Assembly (NCBI GenBank): GCA_964398785.1
Contig: CAYNNQ010000005.1
Span: 31,942-95,941 of the forward strand
Direction: 5' to 3'
Source: CAYNNQ01 sp964398785
GTDB taxonomy: Bacteria; Desulfobacterota; Desulfovibrionia; Desulfovibrionales; Desulfonatronovibrionaceae
DNA: 64,000 nt
Of the stretch, positions 17,433 to 26,438 are shown piece by piece. Positions within the stretch are counted from its first letter, which is position 1. The number at the start of each line of letters is the position of its first letter. The notes under the pieces were generated by a model. It was not told the origin of the DNA. It made no database searches and saw only the letters and a program-made list of their open reading frames with translations. Made by a program: the position numbers and the translations under genes.

Positions 17433-17867
17433 TTAATCCGAGCGGCGAAGGACAAGAACCGGGCAAAAACAAGTGCGCAAGACACGTTCAGTCACCGAAC
17501 CTATAACCATGTGCTCAACACCTTTGCGCCCGTGAGAGGGCATAACTAACAACTCCGCACCTATCCCTTTGGCATATTTGACAATTTTTGTCCCTGGGTC
17601 GCCTAAAAGGGTATCCACGTGGACTTTTTCATACGCCGGGTCCGAAAAAGCCTCCGCCAGGGAATTTTTGATTTCTTCCAGCCGCTTGTCCTCGTCTACG
17701 GTTCCCCAGAGCACGGCGGGATCATTGGGGTTGAGTTCTCTGGCAACATGCAGGATAAAAAGCCCCGAAGGCTCAGATACAAATTCAAGGCCTACATCAA
17801 CAGCTTGCAGGGAGTCCCGGGAAAAATCAACCGGCACAAGGACTTTGTTCTTGGGATACCAGGCCAT
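17433..17867 (-). CDS. Universal stress protein, UspA family
   Basis: A 144-residue protein with one Usp domain. The ATP-binding signature appears as GDPGTKIVKYAKG, then SHGRKGVEHMVIGSVTERV, matching G-x2-G-x9-G-S/T. Members with this motif bind ATP and act in stress survival. Start ATG 17867 has an AAAGGAGGAG ribosome site; the open frame extends 36 codons upstream without one. It leads an operon with the two yeeE halves, a combination often seen in anaerobes and sulfur bacteria. Confidence 0.9.
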   Translation of the reverse strand: MAWYPKNKVLVPVDFSRDSLQAVDVGLEFVSEPSGLFILHVARELNPNDPAVLWGTVDEDKRLEEIKNSLAEAFSDPAYEKVHVDTLLGDPGTKIVKYAKGIGAELLVMPSHGRKGVEHMVIGSVTERVLRTCFCPVLVLRRSD

Positions 17868-18113
17868 AACTCCTCCTTTCTTTCCAGTTTTACCAATTAT
17901 TTCCAGTATACCTACTAATAAACGACAAGCATACCAAATTGTCAAGCAAACATTCAGATCAGGAAAAATGGCCAATAAAGAGAACTGGAACTAAAAACAC
18001 ATTAATTTCAAAGACATGAATCAACTGAGAGATGGTGAATTATTCAATAGATCCCTATTTCCATCATTTTAAACGAGCAAATGTTTATGAGCGTCGAGAT
18101 CCTTCTCTCTCCC

Positions 18114-18165
18114 TTCCTTCAGAGCTTGTGCCCCTGCGAATGCAGGGGCACAAGCTCTGAAGGAA
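18114..18165. repeat. Perfect 24-bp inverted repeat with 4-base loop
   Basis: Bases 18114-18137 and 18142-18165 are exact reverse complements (arm starts TTCCTTCAGAGCTTG and ends CCCCTGC; loop GAAT). Neither strand has a T tract after it, so it is not a standard terminator, although it lies about 80 bases past the end of the HDOD gene. The rest of 17868-18245 shows no gene. Confidence 0.85.
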
Positions 18166-18245
18166 AAAGGCTTACGGCGCAAAGGACAAGAACATTGTCC
18201 TGGCCAGATATTGTCGGAGAAAAAAAGTTCCGGAGGCGTAAAAGG

Positions 18246-19484
18246 CTACAAGTCAAAAATCTGGTAGGCTTCTGAAAATTCCTCTTGCACGGTATCAGAC
18301 AGATTCTCCAGCCCCTCGGGAGTAAGACCGCTCAACTCCCAGGCATGCTTGTTCAGGATAGGCAGGATAAGCGACCCCTTCTCTACGAACTGCATACCGA
18401 TGGCCAAAAAATCAGCCATATGGATAATTGCCGTGGCCCTCCCTTTGAAGGACTTGGAACTGTGATGCATATAAATTAGTTCTTCCAGGTACTTGGGCAA
18501 ATTCCAGGCCCGAACCAGCATAGCGCCGATAGCGGCATGATCGAACCCGATAACATCTTTTTCCGCCTCTACCAAGGGCAGGAGATTATAATAGGAGTAA
18601 CGTATGGCCTCAGTGGAAGCCACCGGGAGTTTTTTAAAAAGTATCAATCGCCCCATATCATGAAGCATGCCCCCTACAAAGAATTTTTCTACATCCCGGG
18701 CTTTCAGACCTTCGGCTATCTTTTTAGCCAGAATTCCCACGGCCATGGAATGCATCCAAAAGGAGCGCATATCCACCAACTCTTCAGGGATATCCTTGAA
18801 TGCATTCACCGCGCTTATCCCCAAGGCCAGGGAAGAAAGTTCCTGGGCTCCAATAAGGGTCACCGCCCGAGAGATAGAGCCCACCCTGTCCCGAAGGCCG
18901 TAAAAAGGACTGTTCACCAGGCGGAGCAGCTTGGCAGACAAACTGGTATCCTGGCAGACCACCCGGGCTATATCCCCAGCAGAAGCATTTTTCTGGTCGA
19001 TTGCCTTCCTGATTTTGAAATATATGTCCGGGAAGGACACCAATTCCACTTCATGACGGACGAGGTCTGCCGGGTTCCCCTCTCCTCCCACGAATAGATC
19101 GGACATATGCCCGTCATTGACTGGAATGAAGGGGTCCTTTTTATCCAGTTCCCAGCCGTTGGCCATTTTATGCGCCAAGCGGGTCAAACCGATATTGTAA
19201 ACCTTTTGCACAACCGGGTCTGACAGATCATTGCAGGCAAAGCATGGATTGAGATAGGATTCCAGTTCGGCCAGATCCTCCTCGGACAAATCCTCGTAAG
19301 AGAAACTATTCCCCGAGTCCTCGCAACAAACATTTATCCGCGATATACCCCAGCGCTGCAAGAACCTGATATGCTTATCCTCCAGCAGGGTCCCCCCGCT
19401 TAGAATCAAGCGTCCACCCGGAGTAGTCATATCCTTTTCCAGAATCATTCCGGGGCGAACCTCCTGAATATCCAGCACAGCCAT
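18246..19484 (-). CDS. HDOD-domain protein
   Basis: A 412-residue signalling protein. An N-terminal region (1-50: VRPGMILEKDM, LILSGGTLLEDKHI) resembles the small domain that precedes HD-GYP phosphodiesterases; the HDOD domain spans about 150-350 (DIARVVCQDTSLSAKLLRLVN, LGISAVNAF, MLHDMGRLILF). HDOD proteins keep an HD-like fold, usually without phosphodiesterase activity, and act in two-component or c-di-GMP circuits. HDMGR and HMADF are present here, so an active site cannot be excluded. ATG 19484 lies one base after the stop of the GH57 gene (TAG G ATG), with GAGGA upstream inside that gene, so translation is coupled. Confidence 0.86.
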   Translation of the reverse strand: MAVLDIQEVRPGMILEKDMTTPGGRLILSGGTLLEDKHIRFLQRWGISRINVCCEDSGNSFSYEDLSEEDLAELESYLNPCFACNDLSDPVVQKVYNIGLTRLAHKMANGWELDKKDPFIPVNDGHMSDLFVGGEGNPADLVRHEVELVSFPDIYFKIRKAIDQKNASAGDIARVVCQDTSLSAKLLRLVNSPFYGLRDRVGSISRAVTLIGAQELSSLALGISAVNAFKDIPEELVDMRSFWMHSMAVGILAKKIAEGLKARDVEKFFVGGMLHDMGRLILFKKLPVASTEAIRYSYYNLLPLVEAEKDVIGFDHAAIGAMLVRAWNLPKYLEELIYMHHSSKSFKGRATAIIHMADFLAIGMQFVEKGSLILPILNKHAWELSGLTPEGLENLSDTVQEEFSEAYQIFDL

Positions 19485-19485
19485 C

Positions 19486-21660
19486 CTAAATGTCCTCTGC
19501 GGGCAATGCCATCCCCAACTTGCGCAAAAGCCCTTTGTTAATACTTGCCCGGCGCAACCAGATTGAGTTTTGCAACTCAAACATGTCCAAATTCAGTCCA
19601 GCATCCTTGGCTCGGGAAACAATGCGCACCAAAACGTCTTCCTCCTCTCCGGCCTGCAGGCGGTGCTGAAGATCTTCCTGCACAGCTTTCTCCAACAGAC
19701 CCAGCAAATAAGGATTTTGGACCAAAAATCCCCGACCTATACCCAATACTTCCGGATCAGGGAGACCCTCTTGGATCCAGTGCCAGACCAACCCGGCATA
19801 AATTCCCTGCACGAAGCTAATAAAATCTTTTTGTCCGGGCTCAAATGGCAAGCCGCTCATCCAAACGGCTTTTGCCTCTTCTACGACCTCCTCCCACCAT
19901 CTTTGCATAAAAGCAAAAACAGACCAGTGCTGCACCAGAGTGCGCAAACGCAAAGGAATGTCAGTAGCCTGGACTTTTTTGGAGTTCCCTACCAAGCAAC
20001 ATTCATTTAGTCTACCATTAATAAATGTAAACCCAACAGTCTCATCCATGCCGGTGCGCGACCACCGGATTCGGGCATTACCCTGGTTCCCCTCTCCCTC
20101 CTGTGAACAGTGGATTCTTATACCGGGGAAGTCCGGATCAACCCCGAATTTATTCGCACAAACTCCAAGAAAGGCAAGTTTTGGTCCGGTCGGGAGACGG
20201 GTTTCAATATCCTTTTCCCAAATCTCTTTACCACTGCCCACATCTTCCCTGTTGGAATCCGCATCTTCCAGAATTTCCAGAAAACCACCGCGGACATCCG
20301 GCCCGCCAGCAACTTGCAATAATTGCATCCCGCGCAAAGCGGAAGTAAGGGCGTTCATCGGCTCCAAACGATAAATGTCATCAAAGAACCAGGCACAGCT
20401 GGAAAAAGAAGCCAGGCAGTGTCTTTGCATTTCCAGGAGAGTCCATCCCAGCTGTTTTTTTTCCTCCCCGGCCTCGAGAAAATTTTCTGTGGCAAACGCG
20501 GAGCCGCTTTCGGCACCAGCCAAGACACGCCCATAATCCAAAAGTGCGCTCTCCCGATCGGCAAATATTTCCTTTCCTTGTTTTTGGAAATGTTCATCCG
20601 CATAATATTTGAGGTAGTTCAGCGCCCGGCGCAGAGGCTTGCGCCAGTACTGCCTCCAATCCGGGTGTCCGCCGTCAGCACATCCGCAGTGCTCCTGCCA
20701 CCTCTTCAATCCGTGCATGCAGCTCCAGGAGGACTGTTCTTTTATGCGCACCTTGCATTGAGGGGGGAATGCCTCCAAAAGCTCCGGGCAATTGGCCAAT
20801 CTATTGCCGTCCCTGCCCTTCCGCCCCTGGTCCAGCACATAGGCCAAGGCCATTTCCCCGAACTTGGAATGATGGCCGTACGATTCCCCATCTGTCGCCA
20901 GAAGTTTCATTTTTTCCCCGCTCTCCGAACTAAGCCTTTGCCAGAAGCCCTCTCCATCAGCCAGTAGATGTTCAAAGGCAACCGCGGTGGAAAGAGGACC
21001 ATGGTAAAAAAAGACAACCATATGTTGTCCGGAGGGCAAATCTAAGCGGTAAGGACGGGAAGTATCCAGAGAATTTTCATCCACTTCTACCCAGGTATCC
21101 TTTTCTGGAGGCAGGATCGCCTCCGCCTGCTGCGGGGAAAGTATAGTAAAACTAATCCCTTCAGCGGCCAAATCCTCTAAAGTCGGGGTGTCTACCGCGG
21201 CTTCCGCCAGCCACATCCCTTCCGGATCACGGCCAAATCTGGCCCGGAAATCGTGTATGCTCCAGCGGATCTCCATTTTTCTTTCCCGTGGGGAATCCAA
21301 GGGGAGGATGGAATGGTGATACACTTGGGCGATAGCGTTACCGTGTCCAGTGCGCTCCAGACTCAACCGATCGCCTTCGAGTATGCGGGAATAGGTTTGG
21401 GGCAAATGGCGCTCTATCCAGGAGAGCAATGTAGGGCCGAAATTAAAACTTATCCACTCGTAGCAATTCACCATCTCCCGAACATAGCCGTCCTTATCCA
21501 GCAACCGGGCAAAAGCCAACGGAGAGTAGCATTCCCGGGCAATCCTTTCATTCCAGTTCATGTAAGGGGCCGCACTCCCCTCGGGCAGGACGTCCTCAAT
21601 CCACGGGTCCTGGCGAGGAGGTTGATAGAAATGGCCGTGTATGCACAGTGTACCACCCAT
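19486..21660 (-). CDS. Glycoside hydrolase family 57-like protein with DUF3536
   Basis: A 724-residue protein of the GH57-like, DUF3536-containing family (alpha-amylase/alpha-mannosidase-like). The N-terminal block HGHFYQPPRQDPW, the motif GMWLAEAAVD (probable nucleophile Glu), and TDGESYGHH (probable acid/base Asp) are in the order seen in GH57 enzymes; DUF3536 fills about 330-700. Likely a cytoplasmic alpha-glucan hydrolase or transferase. There is no signal peptide. ATG 21660 was chosen for its AAGGG ribosome site; a second ATG 24 bases upstream has none. It is directly followed by the HDOD gene. Confidence 0.86.
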   Translation of the reverse strand: MGGTLCIHGHFYQPPRQDPWIEDVLPEGSAAPYMNWNERIARECYSPLAFARLLDKDGYVREMVNCYEWISFNFGPTLLSWIERHLPQTYSRILEGDRLSLERTGHGNAIAQVYHHSILPLDSPRERKMEIRWSIHDFRARFGRDPEGMWLAEAAVDTPTLEDLAAEGISFTILSPQQAEAILPPEKDTWVEVDENSLDTSRPYRLDLPSGQHMVVFFYHGPLSTAVAFEHLLADGEGFWQRLSSESGEKMKLLATDGESYGHHSKFGEMALAYVLDQGRKGRDGNRLANCPELLEAFPPQCKVRIKEQSSWSCMHGLKRWQEHCGCADGGHPDWRQYWRKPLRRALNYLKYYADEHFQKQGKEIFADRESALLDYGRVLAGAESGSAFATENFLEAGEEKKQLGWTLLEMQRHCLASFSSCAWFFDDIYRLEPMNALTSALRGMQLLQVAGGPDVRGGFLEILEDADSNREDVGSGKEIWEKDIETRLPTGPKLAFLGVCANKFGVDPDFPGIRIHCSQEGEGNQGNARIRWSRTGMDETVGFTFINGRLNECCLVGNSKKVQATDIPLRLRTLVQHWSVFAFMQRWWEEVVEEAKAVWMSGLPFEPGQKDFISFVQGIYAGLVWHWIQEGLPDPEVLGIGRGFLVQNPYLLGLLEKAVQEDLQHRLQAGEEEDVLVRIVSRAKDAGLNLDMFELQNSIWLRRASINKGLLRKLGMALPAEDI

Positions 21661-21952
21661 AATATCCCTTGACCCTCCAAGCATTAAAATTTCCCAGCCC
21701 CAAAAGGCAATCCCGCACCAGAAAAATCAGGGCTTGACTCAAAGTTCGGAACAAAAAACCTTGATCCCTTGAGGCTACCTTGGATACTGAGCCGAAATCG
21801 CAGCCTTGAAATGAACCAAATTAAGCCCAAACATCTCTGCTCTCAAGTCCGAACTTGCCATAATCGGCATAGCAAGGCATTATTACACCGGTAAAGGGAG
21901 GACTGCAACCGATTAACACCCTTGAATCGGGGAAAATATAAAGGAGCGTAAG
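21661..21952. promoter_or_regulatory. Divergent intergenic region, GH57 versus rdgC-like gene
   Basis: 292 bases between two divergent genes, so promoters for both are expected. A TTGACT at 21733 could be a -35 box for the plus strand but no good -10 box stands at the right distance. The ribosome site AAGGAG at 21941-21946 belongs to the rdgC-like gene. No repeat or RNA gene was recognised. Confidence 0.4.
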
Positions 21953-22570
21953 TTGGGCTTTTTAAGCACGAGCATCGCATATACCAGATACAGAATAATG
22001 GACGATATCCCTGACAGCCTATGGCCGGACATAGTCAACCGCCTCCGGAGCAAGGCCTTTCTGGAGATCGAGAACACCTCCCAGGAAAGAGGCTTCGGCT
22101 GGGTCTGTTTCGATGAAATGTTGGACAGTGAATGGTCTACCGCCATGCCCCAAAAGGGGGAGTTTTTGGCCTTCGCGCTTCGACTTGATACCAGACGTGT
22201 TCCCACGGCAGTTTTGAACAAGCACTTCAAGCTCGCCCAGCACGAAAAACTCAAGCAGATCAAGGAGCAGGGTGGGCAGTTTTTGACCAAGACCCAGAAA
22301 AAAGAACTGCGGGATCAAGTACGGGCAAAATTGCTGGCGTATACTATGCCGGTGCCAGCAGTCTTCGATGTAGCATGGGACACCGGGGACAACCTGGTTT
22401 ACCTGGCCTCTACTAGAGACAAGGTCCGGGAGCTTTTCACCGATCTCTTCCTGCAGACCTTTGAATTAAACTTGGAACCTTTGAATCCATATTTCTTGGG
22501 TCTACAGATGCTCTCCTCCGAGCGTGCTCAAAAGCTTGAGAGCCTGGAGCCCACTATATTTGGAGCGTAA
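21953..22570 (+). CDS. RdgC-like recombination-associated protein (short form)
   Basis: A 205-residue relative of RdgC, a ring-shaped DNA-binding protein that modulates RecA recombination. The start MGFLSTSIAYTRYRI matches the typical RdgC beginning, and LPLEKGEFLA-type sequence appears as MPQKGEFLAFALRLDTRRVP. E. coli RdgC has about 300 residues, so this is the short form, still with the central region QVRAKLLAYTMPVPAVFDV. It starts with TTG at 21953, six bases after AAGGAG; no ATG or GTG in the frame gives the conserved N-terminus. The string GGAGCGTAAGTT precedes both this gene and the next one. Confidence 0.8.
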   Translation: MGFLSTSIAYTRYRIMDDIPDSLWPDIVNRLRSKAFLEIENTSQERGFGWVCFDEMLDSEWSTAMPQKGEFLAFALRLDTRRVPTAVLNKHFKLAQHEKLKQIKEQGGQFLTKTQKKELRDQVRAKLLAYTMPVPAVFDVAWDTGDNLVYLASTRDKVRELFTDLFLQTFELNLEPLNPYFLGLQMLSSERAQKLESLEPTIFGA

Positions 22571-22577
22571 GTTTCAT

Positions 22578-23384
22578 ATGGGACTTGAAGATAAGATAAA
22601 GGAAATATTCCTGAACAAAAACGAGCAAACAGAGAAAAGCCTCTCCAAGGACTTTGATCTAGTAGAGATGCCCTTGGAGGGCGTTATAGCCTACTGGCTT
22701 TCCCTGAAAAAAATCATGGCCGGGAAAAAGCCCAAAGATGCCCTGACCCGGGAAACCGAGAACACAAGCGAGCCTTTTATCCATCACCTCTTGGGCCTTT
22801 TGGATTCCGGCCTTGAAAAACAAGAAATACTAAAATACGGCCGTATAAAAAAGCAGACCATGCTCAAGGATTTACAGCGAAAATTGGATCTTATGGCCAT
22901 CTCCCTCTTGGGCATGGCCACAAATGAAAACCCGCAAATGGTCTTGATCCGGATAATCTCCAAGTTCCCCATCTCCCCGATATACGAAAAAAAAGTCTTT
23001 GAGGCGGCGCAAAGCATAATCCACAAGGCTGAACAAAACGAAGCGGAGATGAACCGCTTTTTCAATATAGACCACCGATTGCGGCTGGAGAGACTGATCA
23101 TAAACCTGATTGTCTACAACATGCTGGAAAGAAGAGCTGGCAGGCAGGCTTTAACCGAGTATATGGAATACCTGCGCTCCTTTTACTATGCGGAAGGTCT
23201 TTCCCTCTTGCTGGACGGTTTCGACTACGACTTCATCAAACACCGCCTCAATCTGCAAAAAAACGAAATAATCGAACTTACCGGAACAAAAATGAATCTA
23301 TCCATAAATCTATGTGCCGCAGTACATGAGGGCCACAGCTACGCGGACATGCAAAAGATGGCCGCATCCTACAGCCTGCATTAA
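22578..23384 (+). CDS. Conserved unknown protein partnered with the RdgC-like gene
   Basis: A 268-residue soluble, mostly helical protein, 7 bases downstream of the RdgC-like gene and probably in its operon. I do not recognise a family. It is rich in Leu, Lys and Glu, with a central segment FFNIDHRLRLERLIINLI and an Asp/Tyr-rich YMEYLRSFYYAEGL. No catalytic motif, signal peptide or membrane helix is visible. Context suggests a DNA-related or nucleoid role, but that is inference from one neighbour. ATG 22578 has a weak GGAG ribosome site 13 bases upstream. Confidence 0.68.
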   Translation: MGLEDKIKEIFLNKNEQTEKSLSKDFDLVEMPLEGVIAYWLSLKKIMAGKKPKDALTRETENTSEPFIHHLLGLLDSGLEKQEILKYGRIKKQTMLKDLQRKLDLMAISLLGMATNENPQMVLIRIISKFPISPIYEKKVFEAAQSIIHKAEQNEAEMNRFFNIDHRLRLERLIINLIVYNMLERRAGRQALTEYMEYLRSFYYAEGLSLLLDGFDYDFIKHRLNLQKNEIIELTGTKMNLSINLCAAVHEGHSYADMQKMAASYSLH

Positions 23385-23467
23385 TCCCGAGCATATTTTA
23401 AAGTAAACACTGCTTTCCATAAAACGGAATTGAGGCATCTGCAAAAAATCGAATGAAGGATTTAGAC

Positions 23468-23560
23468 GCATAGCTTAAACCCTGTAACTCTTTGAGTTTA
23501 CTTGAAACTTAACACTGCCTGCAAAAATTTATTTTTTGCAGGCGCATTTGAATTAATATA
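23468..23560 (+). repeat. Degenerate dispersed repeat, copy 1, with terminator-like hairpin
   Basis: This stretch matches 48346-48450 in patches: GACGCATAGCTTAAACC against TACGCAGAGCAAACC, TTGAGTTTAC against TTGAATTTAC, then AACACTGCCTGCAA and TTTTTTGCAG in both. The perfect hairpin GCCTGCAAAAA / TTTTTGCAGGC at 23517-23543 could also end transcripts of the gene upstream. Confidence 0.6.
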
Positions 23561-23593
23561 CAGCACGAGTTCGATTACCATACAGGGGAAATT

Positions 23594-23978
23594 ATGCATT
23601 TTTGCACAGTAGTAAACTGTATGCACGGCTGGGTTACCGGTGATAGACTCTATGAAAAATCATTTCCGGGCCGATCATGTGCAGATGGTAACCGAGCCAG
23701 GCCCGTGCCTCATCCTGGCCCATAACAACCCGGATGGGCTTTTAGATTCAATACCGGAGAGGACAGATATACCCTTAAACAACCATCGGTCCAATGCTTT
23801 GGCCCTAGTCGGGCTTCTTGACTGCGGCGGCAACCCGGTGGGCACGGAGAAGCAGGTTGAACAGCTGAAAAATGCGCTCTCCTTCCTGCACCAAAAATAT
23901 CCCCGTCTAAAACTGGTTAGCCTGTGGGTGGACGAGGACTGGGAGGTACAGGAAATATCTGCCGCCAGGCCTGATTAA
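23594..23978 (+). pseudogene. Broken beta-carbonic-anhydrase-like gene (frameshift, lost active-site dyad)
   Basis: ATG 23594 with an AGGGG ribosome site opens a frame MHFCTVVNCMHGWV, the usual start of a small beta-carbonic-anhydrase-like family (NCMDGRVQLPV). Around 23635 the coding frame shifts to one that continues as VIDSMKNHFRADH through ITEPGP-like VTEPGP, VGLLDCGGNPV and LWVDEDW to the stop at 23978. By hand alignment with the family, about 5 bases are missing at the shift. The zinc/dyad motif C-x-D-x-R reads C-M-H-G-W, so the Asp-Arg pair is also lost. If a GTG at 23640 were used, the product would be a 112-residue fragment without the metal site. Almost certainly inactive as a carbonic anhydrase. 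Confidence 0.78.
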
Positions 23979-24019
23979 ATAAAAAACGCACTTACCCTGG
24001 GCACTTAGGAATAGAAATC

Positions 24020-24571
24020 ATGAAAAAAATCTGTGTGTACTGCGGCTCGAGTCCGGGCGAGCGTCCTGAATATATCGAAATGGCCCGAAAATTGGGTCGG
24101 GAAATGGCCCGACGGGAAATCGGTTTGGTTTACGGCGGGGCCAGTATCGGGGTTATGGGAGCCATTGCCGATGCGGTCCTGGACTCGGGGGGTGAGGTCA
24201 CCGGGGTCATTCCCCGGGCCCTTATGGACAAAGAGATTTCCCATGCCGGACTGACCCGGCTCAAACTAGTGGAAACCATGCACGAGAGAAAAATGGCCAT
24301 GGCCGGGGCCGCGGACGGATTCATCGCCCTTCCCGGCGGCCTGGGGACAATAGAGGAACTCTTCGAGATTCTGACCTGGTCCCAGCTGGAATTCCATAAA
24401 AAACCCTGCGCGCTTTTGGATATATGCGGTTATTATGAACATCTGCGCCGCTTTCTAAACCATGCCGAAAACGAAGGTTTTGTAAAAAACACCCACCGGG
24501 GAATGCTCATCACCGACAGTAATCCGGCCGGGATCCTGGACAAAATGGCCGCGTATACCCCGCCTACTTAG
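24020..24571 (+). CDS. LOG-family nucleoside 5'-monophosphate phosphoribohydrolase
   Basis: A 183-residue protein of the LOG (YvdD, TIGR00730) family, which removes the base from nucleoside or cytokinin 5'-monophosphates. The Rossmann start MKKICVYCGSSPG, GGASIGVMGA, and the catalytic signature PGGLGTIEELFE (PGGxGTxxE) are intact, with ERKMAM before it. Length is normal. Start ATG 24020 has only a weak AGGAAT site. In bacteria the substrate is often AMP or an unknown nucleotide; the old label lysine decarboxylase is wrong for this family. Confidence 0.92.
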   Translation: MKKICVYCGSSPGERPEYIEMARKLGREMARREIGLVYGGASIGVMGAIADAVLDSGGEVTGVIPRALMDKEISHAGLTRLKLVETMHERKMAMAGAADGFIALPGGLGTIEELFEILTWSQLEFHKKPCALLDICGYYEHLRRFLNHAENEGFVKNTHRGMLITDSNPAGILDKMAAYTPPT

Positions 24572-24709
24572 GCAAAGCCGAGATTCGGGCTCCTATCCTG
24601 TATGGACTTTTTGTGGACAATACGGCCCTTCGAAGGATCTGCTGGCCATCTCCATAATTTACTTTCCTATCCAACACCCTCCAAATCCAAAAGCCCCAAA
24701 ACTTCAATC

Positions 24710-25558
24710 TCATGAAAGAGACTCCTTCTCTTGATCCGAGATCGGGGCATTTTCCTTATTGTACAAGTATGCCTTGCGTTTTTCCCGGATTAAATGCAAT
24801 TCATCCCGGCCGGATTCCTGCGGTGAAAAGGGCTCCAGTTTGCGGGCCAGTTTATAAGGATGGGTCTCATAGAGCATTCCCTTCACCGCTTCAAAGGTCA
24901 TTTTCTGCTTCATGATCTCTTCATTGCTGTCCGCAGATATGCACTCTGCCATGGGCGTAAGGATAAAATTGCTGAAGACGATCCCGTACAAAGTGGAGAC
25001 CAGAGCAATGGGAATCTGACTCAAGATCAATTCACTGTCTCCAATTCCCATCAGCATCCCAATTAACCCAATCACGCTGCCGGCCACTCCAAAAGCCGGG
25101 GCCAAACTGGCCATACGCCGGAAAAGCCTTTCATCCTGGGCCCTTTCAAAAGAATAGACACTGACCTGATTGCTCATTATCTCCTGAATTTCCTGTAGTG
25201 TATAATTATCCGCGATAAAAGGCACTATTTTGCGCAAAAAAGGATATGTGGCCCGGGAATTCTCGATTTCCTCATAGCATGCCGGGCCTTCGCAGGCCGC
25301 CCGTACTGCGGTGTCAATCAGCTGATCCTTTATTTCTTTCCTGCTTATGCCTTCTCCGGCAAATATCCTGTGCACGGTTTTCAATGCCGAGCCCAGCCGG
25401 TACAATGGAAAACTGAGCAGGGTAGCCCCCAGGGTCCCGGAAAAAACCACAGTAAAGGCAATGAGGTTAAAATACGCTCCCGTATTCTTGGAAACGACAA
25501 ATGAAGCCCCGAAAAAAAGAACACAGATCAAAATTGCAGCAAAGGTAATCTGTCGCAT
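24710..25558 (-). CDS. MotA/ExbB/TolQ-type proton-channel protein
   Basis: A 282-residue inner-membrane protein like MotA, the stator subunit that conducts ions to drive the flagellar motor. Two N-terminal helices (4-22 and 30-50) and two central ones (about 160-205, PAFGVAGSVIGLIGML and IPIALVSTLYGIVFSNFI) have the MotA arrangement. The C-terminal tail after about 220 is long and charged. The strong AAAGGAG ribosome site supports ATG 25558. It follows the MotB-like gene by 52 bases, giving the order motB-motA rather than the usual motA-motB. No flagellar genes are nearby, so a non-flagellar role is possible. Confidence 0.85.
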   Translation of the reverse strand: MRQITFAAILICVLFFGASFVVSKNTGAYFNLIAFTVVFSGTLGATLLSFPLYRLGSALKTVHRIFAGEGISRKEIKDQLIDTAVRAACEGPACYEEIENSRATYPFLRKIVPFIADNYTLQEIQEIMSNQVSVYSFERAQDERLFRRMASLAPAFGVAGSVIGLIGMLMGIGDSELILSQIPIALVSTLYGIVFSNFILTPMAECISADSNEEIMKQKMTFEAVKGMLYETHPYKLARKLEPFSPQESGRDELHLIREKRKAYLYNKENAPISDQEKESLS

Positions 25559-25610
25559 TTATTCTCCTTTAAGCCAATCCCAAAAACGAACAACAACCAG
25601 CCGAACCCGT

Positions 25611-26438
25611 TTATACTCCTCTCTCACTTGCTTCCTCCGAGGAAGGAAAGGAGGGAGCCATGATACGTATCTCCAATCTGTTATTTATCTGCTTGGAGTG
25701 ATCACCATCTGCCGGGACCAAAGGCTCAGTATTCGCCACAGCCAAGATCTTAAAACGTTCAGCCCTGAATCCGTTTTCTATAAAATATTCGGCCACTTTT
25801 CCCGACCTTTCCGCTGACAGGCCCCACATGCTGCTGGTATCGGAGACACTTTCCATCTGGGGGGCCACATGCCCAACTATTTGCACCTCATTACTTATCA
25901 TCTCCAGAACTGAGGATACTTTTTTCAAAAGAGGCTGCGCTTGAGGGACCAATTCACTTTTTCCTGGCCGAAAAAGCTTTTTGTTCTTCAAACGCATGGT
26001 AACATGACTGGCCTGAGTATACCCGATGCTTATACTCTCCCGGGAAAAGGAGGAAAAAACCTTTGAAACCCGGTGATAGATTGAACGTATCCGGGGATCG
26101 GAGATGGTTTTCCCGCCCGCCACCCTATAAGCTGTTTGCCCCTCTTCTCCAAAACTATTTTTTACCTCCCCTTCATATGCAATCTCGTGAAAAACATGCT
26201 TGATTTGCGGATGATTCAGGGTGTAAACGAAAAGTACGGAAAAAAGGACAAAAAGGACCATCATTAAATCCGACCAGGCGAACACCCAATTGGACTGGCC
26301 GTTATTTCCGCTCCACTCGGAAACACTCCAAAACTGCAGCCTTTCTCCTTTCTGCCCGTTACCCGACTCCAACAACGCGGAACCTGGAGAATGGCTGGAA
26401 AAATCGGCCTTTTTTTTCATAGAGACCACCGTTTCCAT
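25611..26438 (-). CDS. MotB-like protein with OmpA-type peptidoglycan-binding domain
   Basis: A 275-residue stator-type protein. After a 50-residue cytoplasmic N-terminus comes one membrane helix with the channel aspartate (Asp57 in FAWSDLMMVLFV), then a periplasmic region and a C-terminal OmpA-like domain (about 160-265: LFRPGKSELVPQAQPLL, GLSAERSGKVAEYFI, NNRLEIRI). The last motif normally binds diaminopimelate. The pair with the MotA-like gene should form a proton or sodium channel fixed to the wall. A second ATG at 26420 (MKKKAD) is a possible start. No flagellar neighbours. Confidence 0.86.
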   Translation of the reverse strand: METVVSMKKKADFSSHSPGSALLESGNGQKGERLQFWSVSEWSGNNGQSNWVFAWSDLMMVLFVLFSVLFVYTLNHPQIKHVFHEIAYEGEVKNSFGEEGQTAYRVAGGKTISDPRIRSIYHRVSKVFSSFSRESISIGYTQASHVTMRLKNKKLFRPGKSELVPQAQPLLKKVSSVLEMISNEVQIVGHVAPQMESVSDTSSMWGLSAERSGKVAEYFIENGFRAERFKILAVANTEPLVPADGDHSKQINNRLEIRIMAPSFPSSEEASERGV

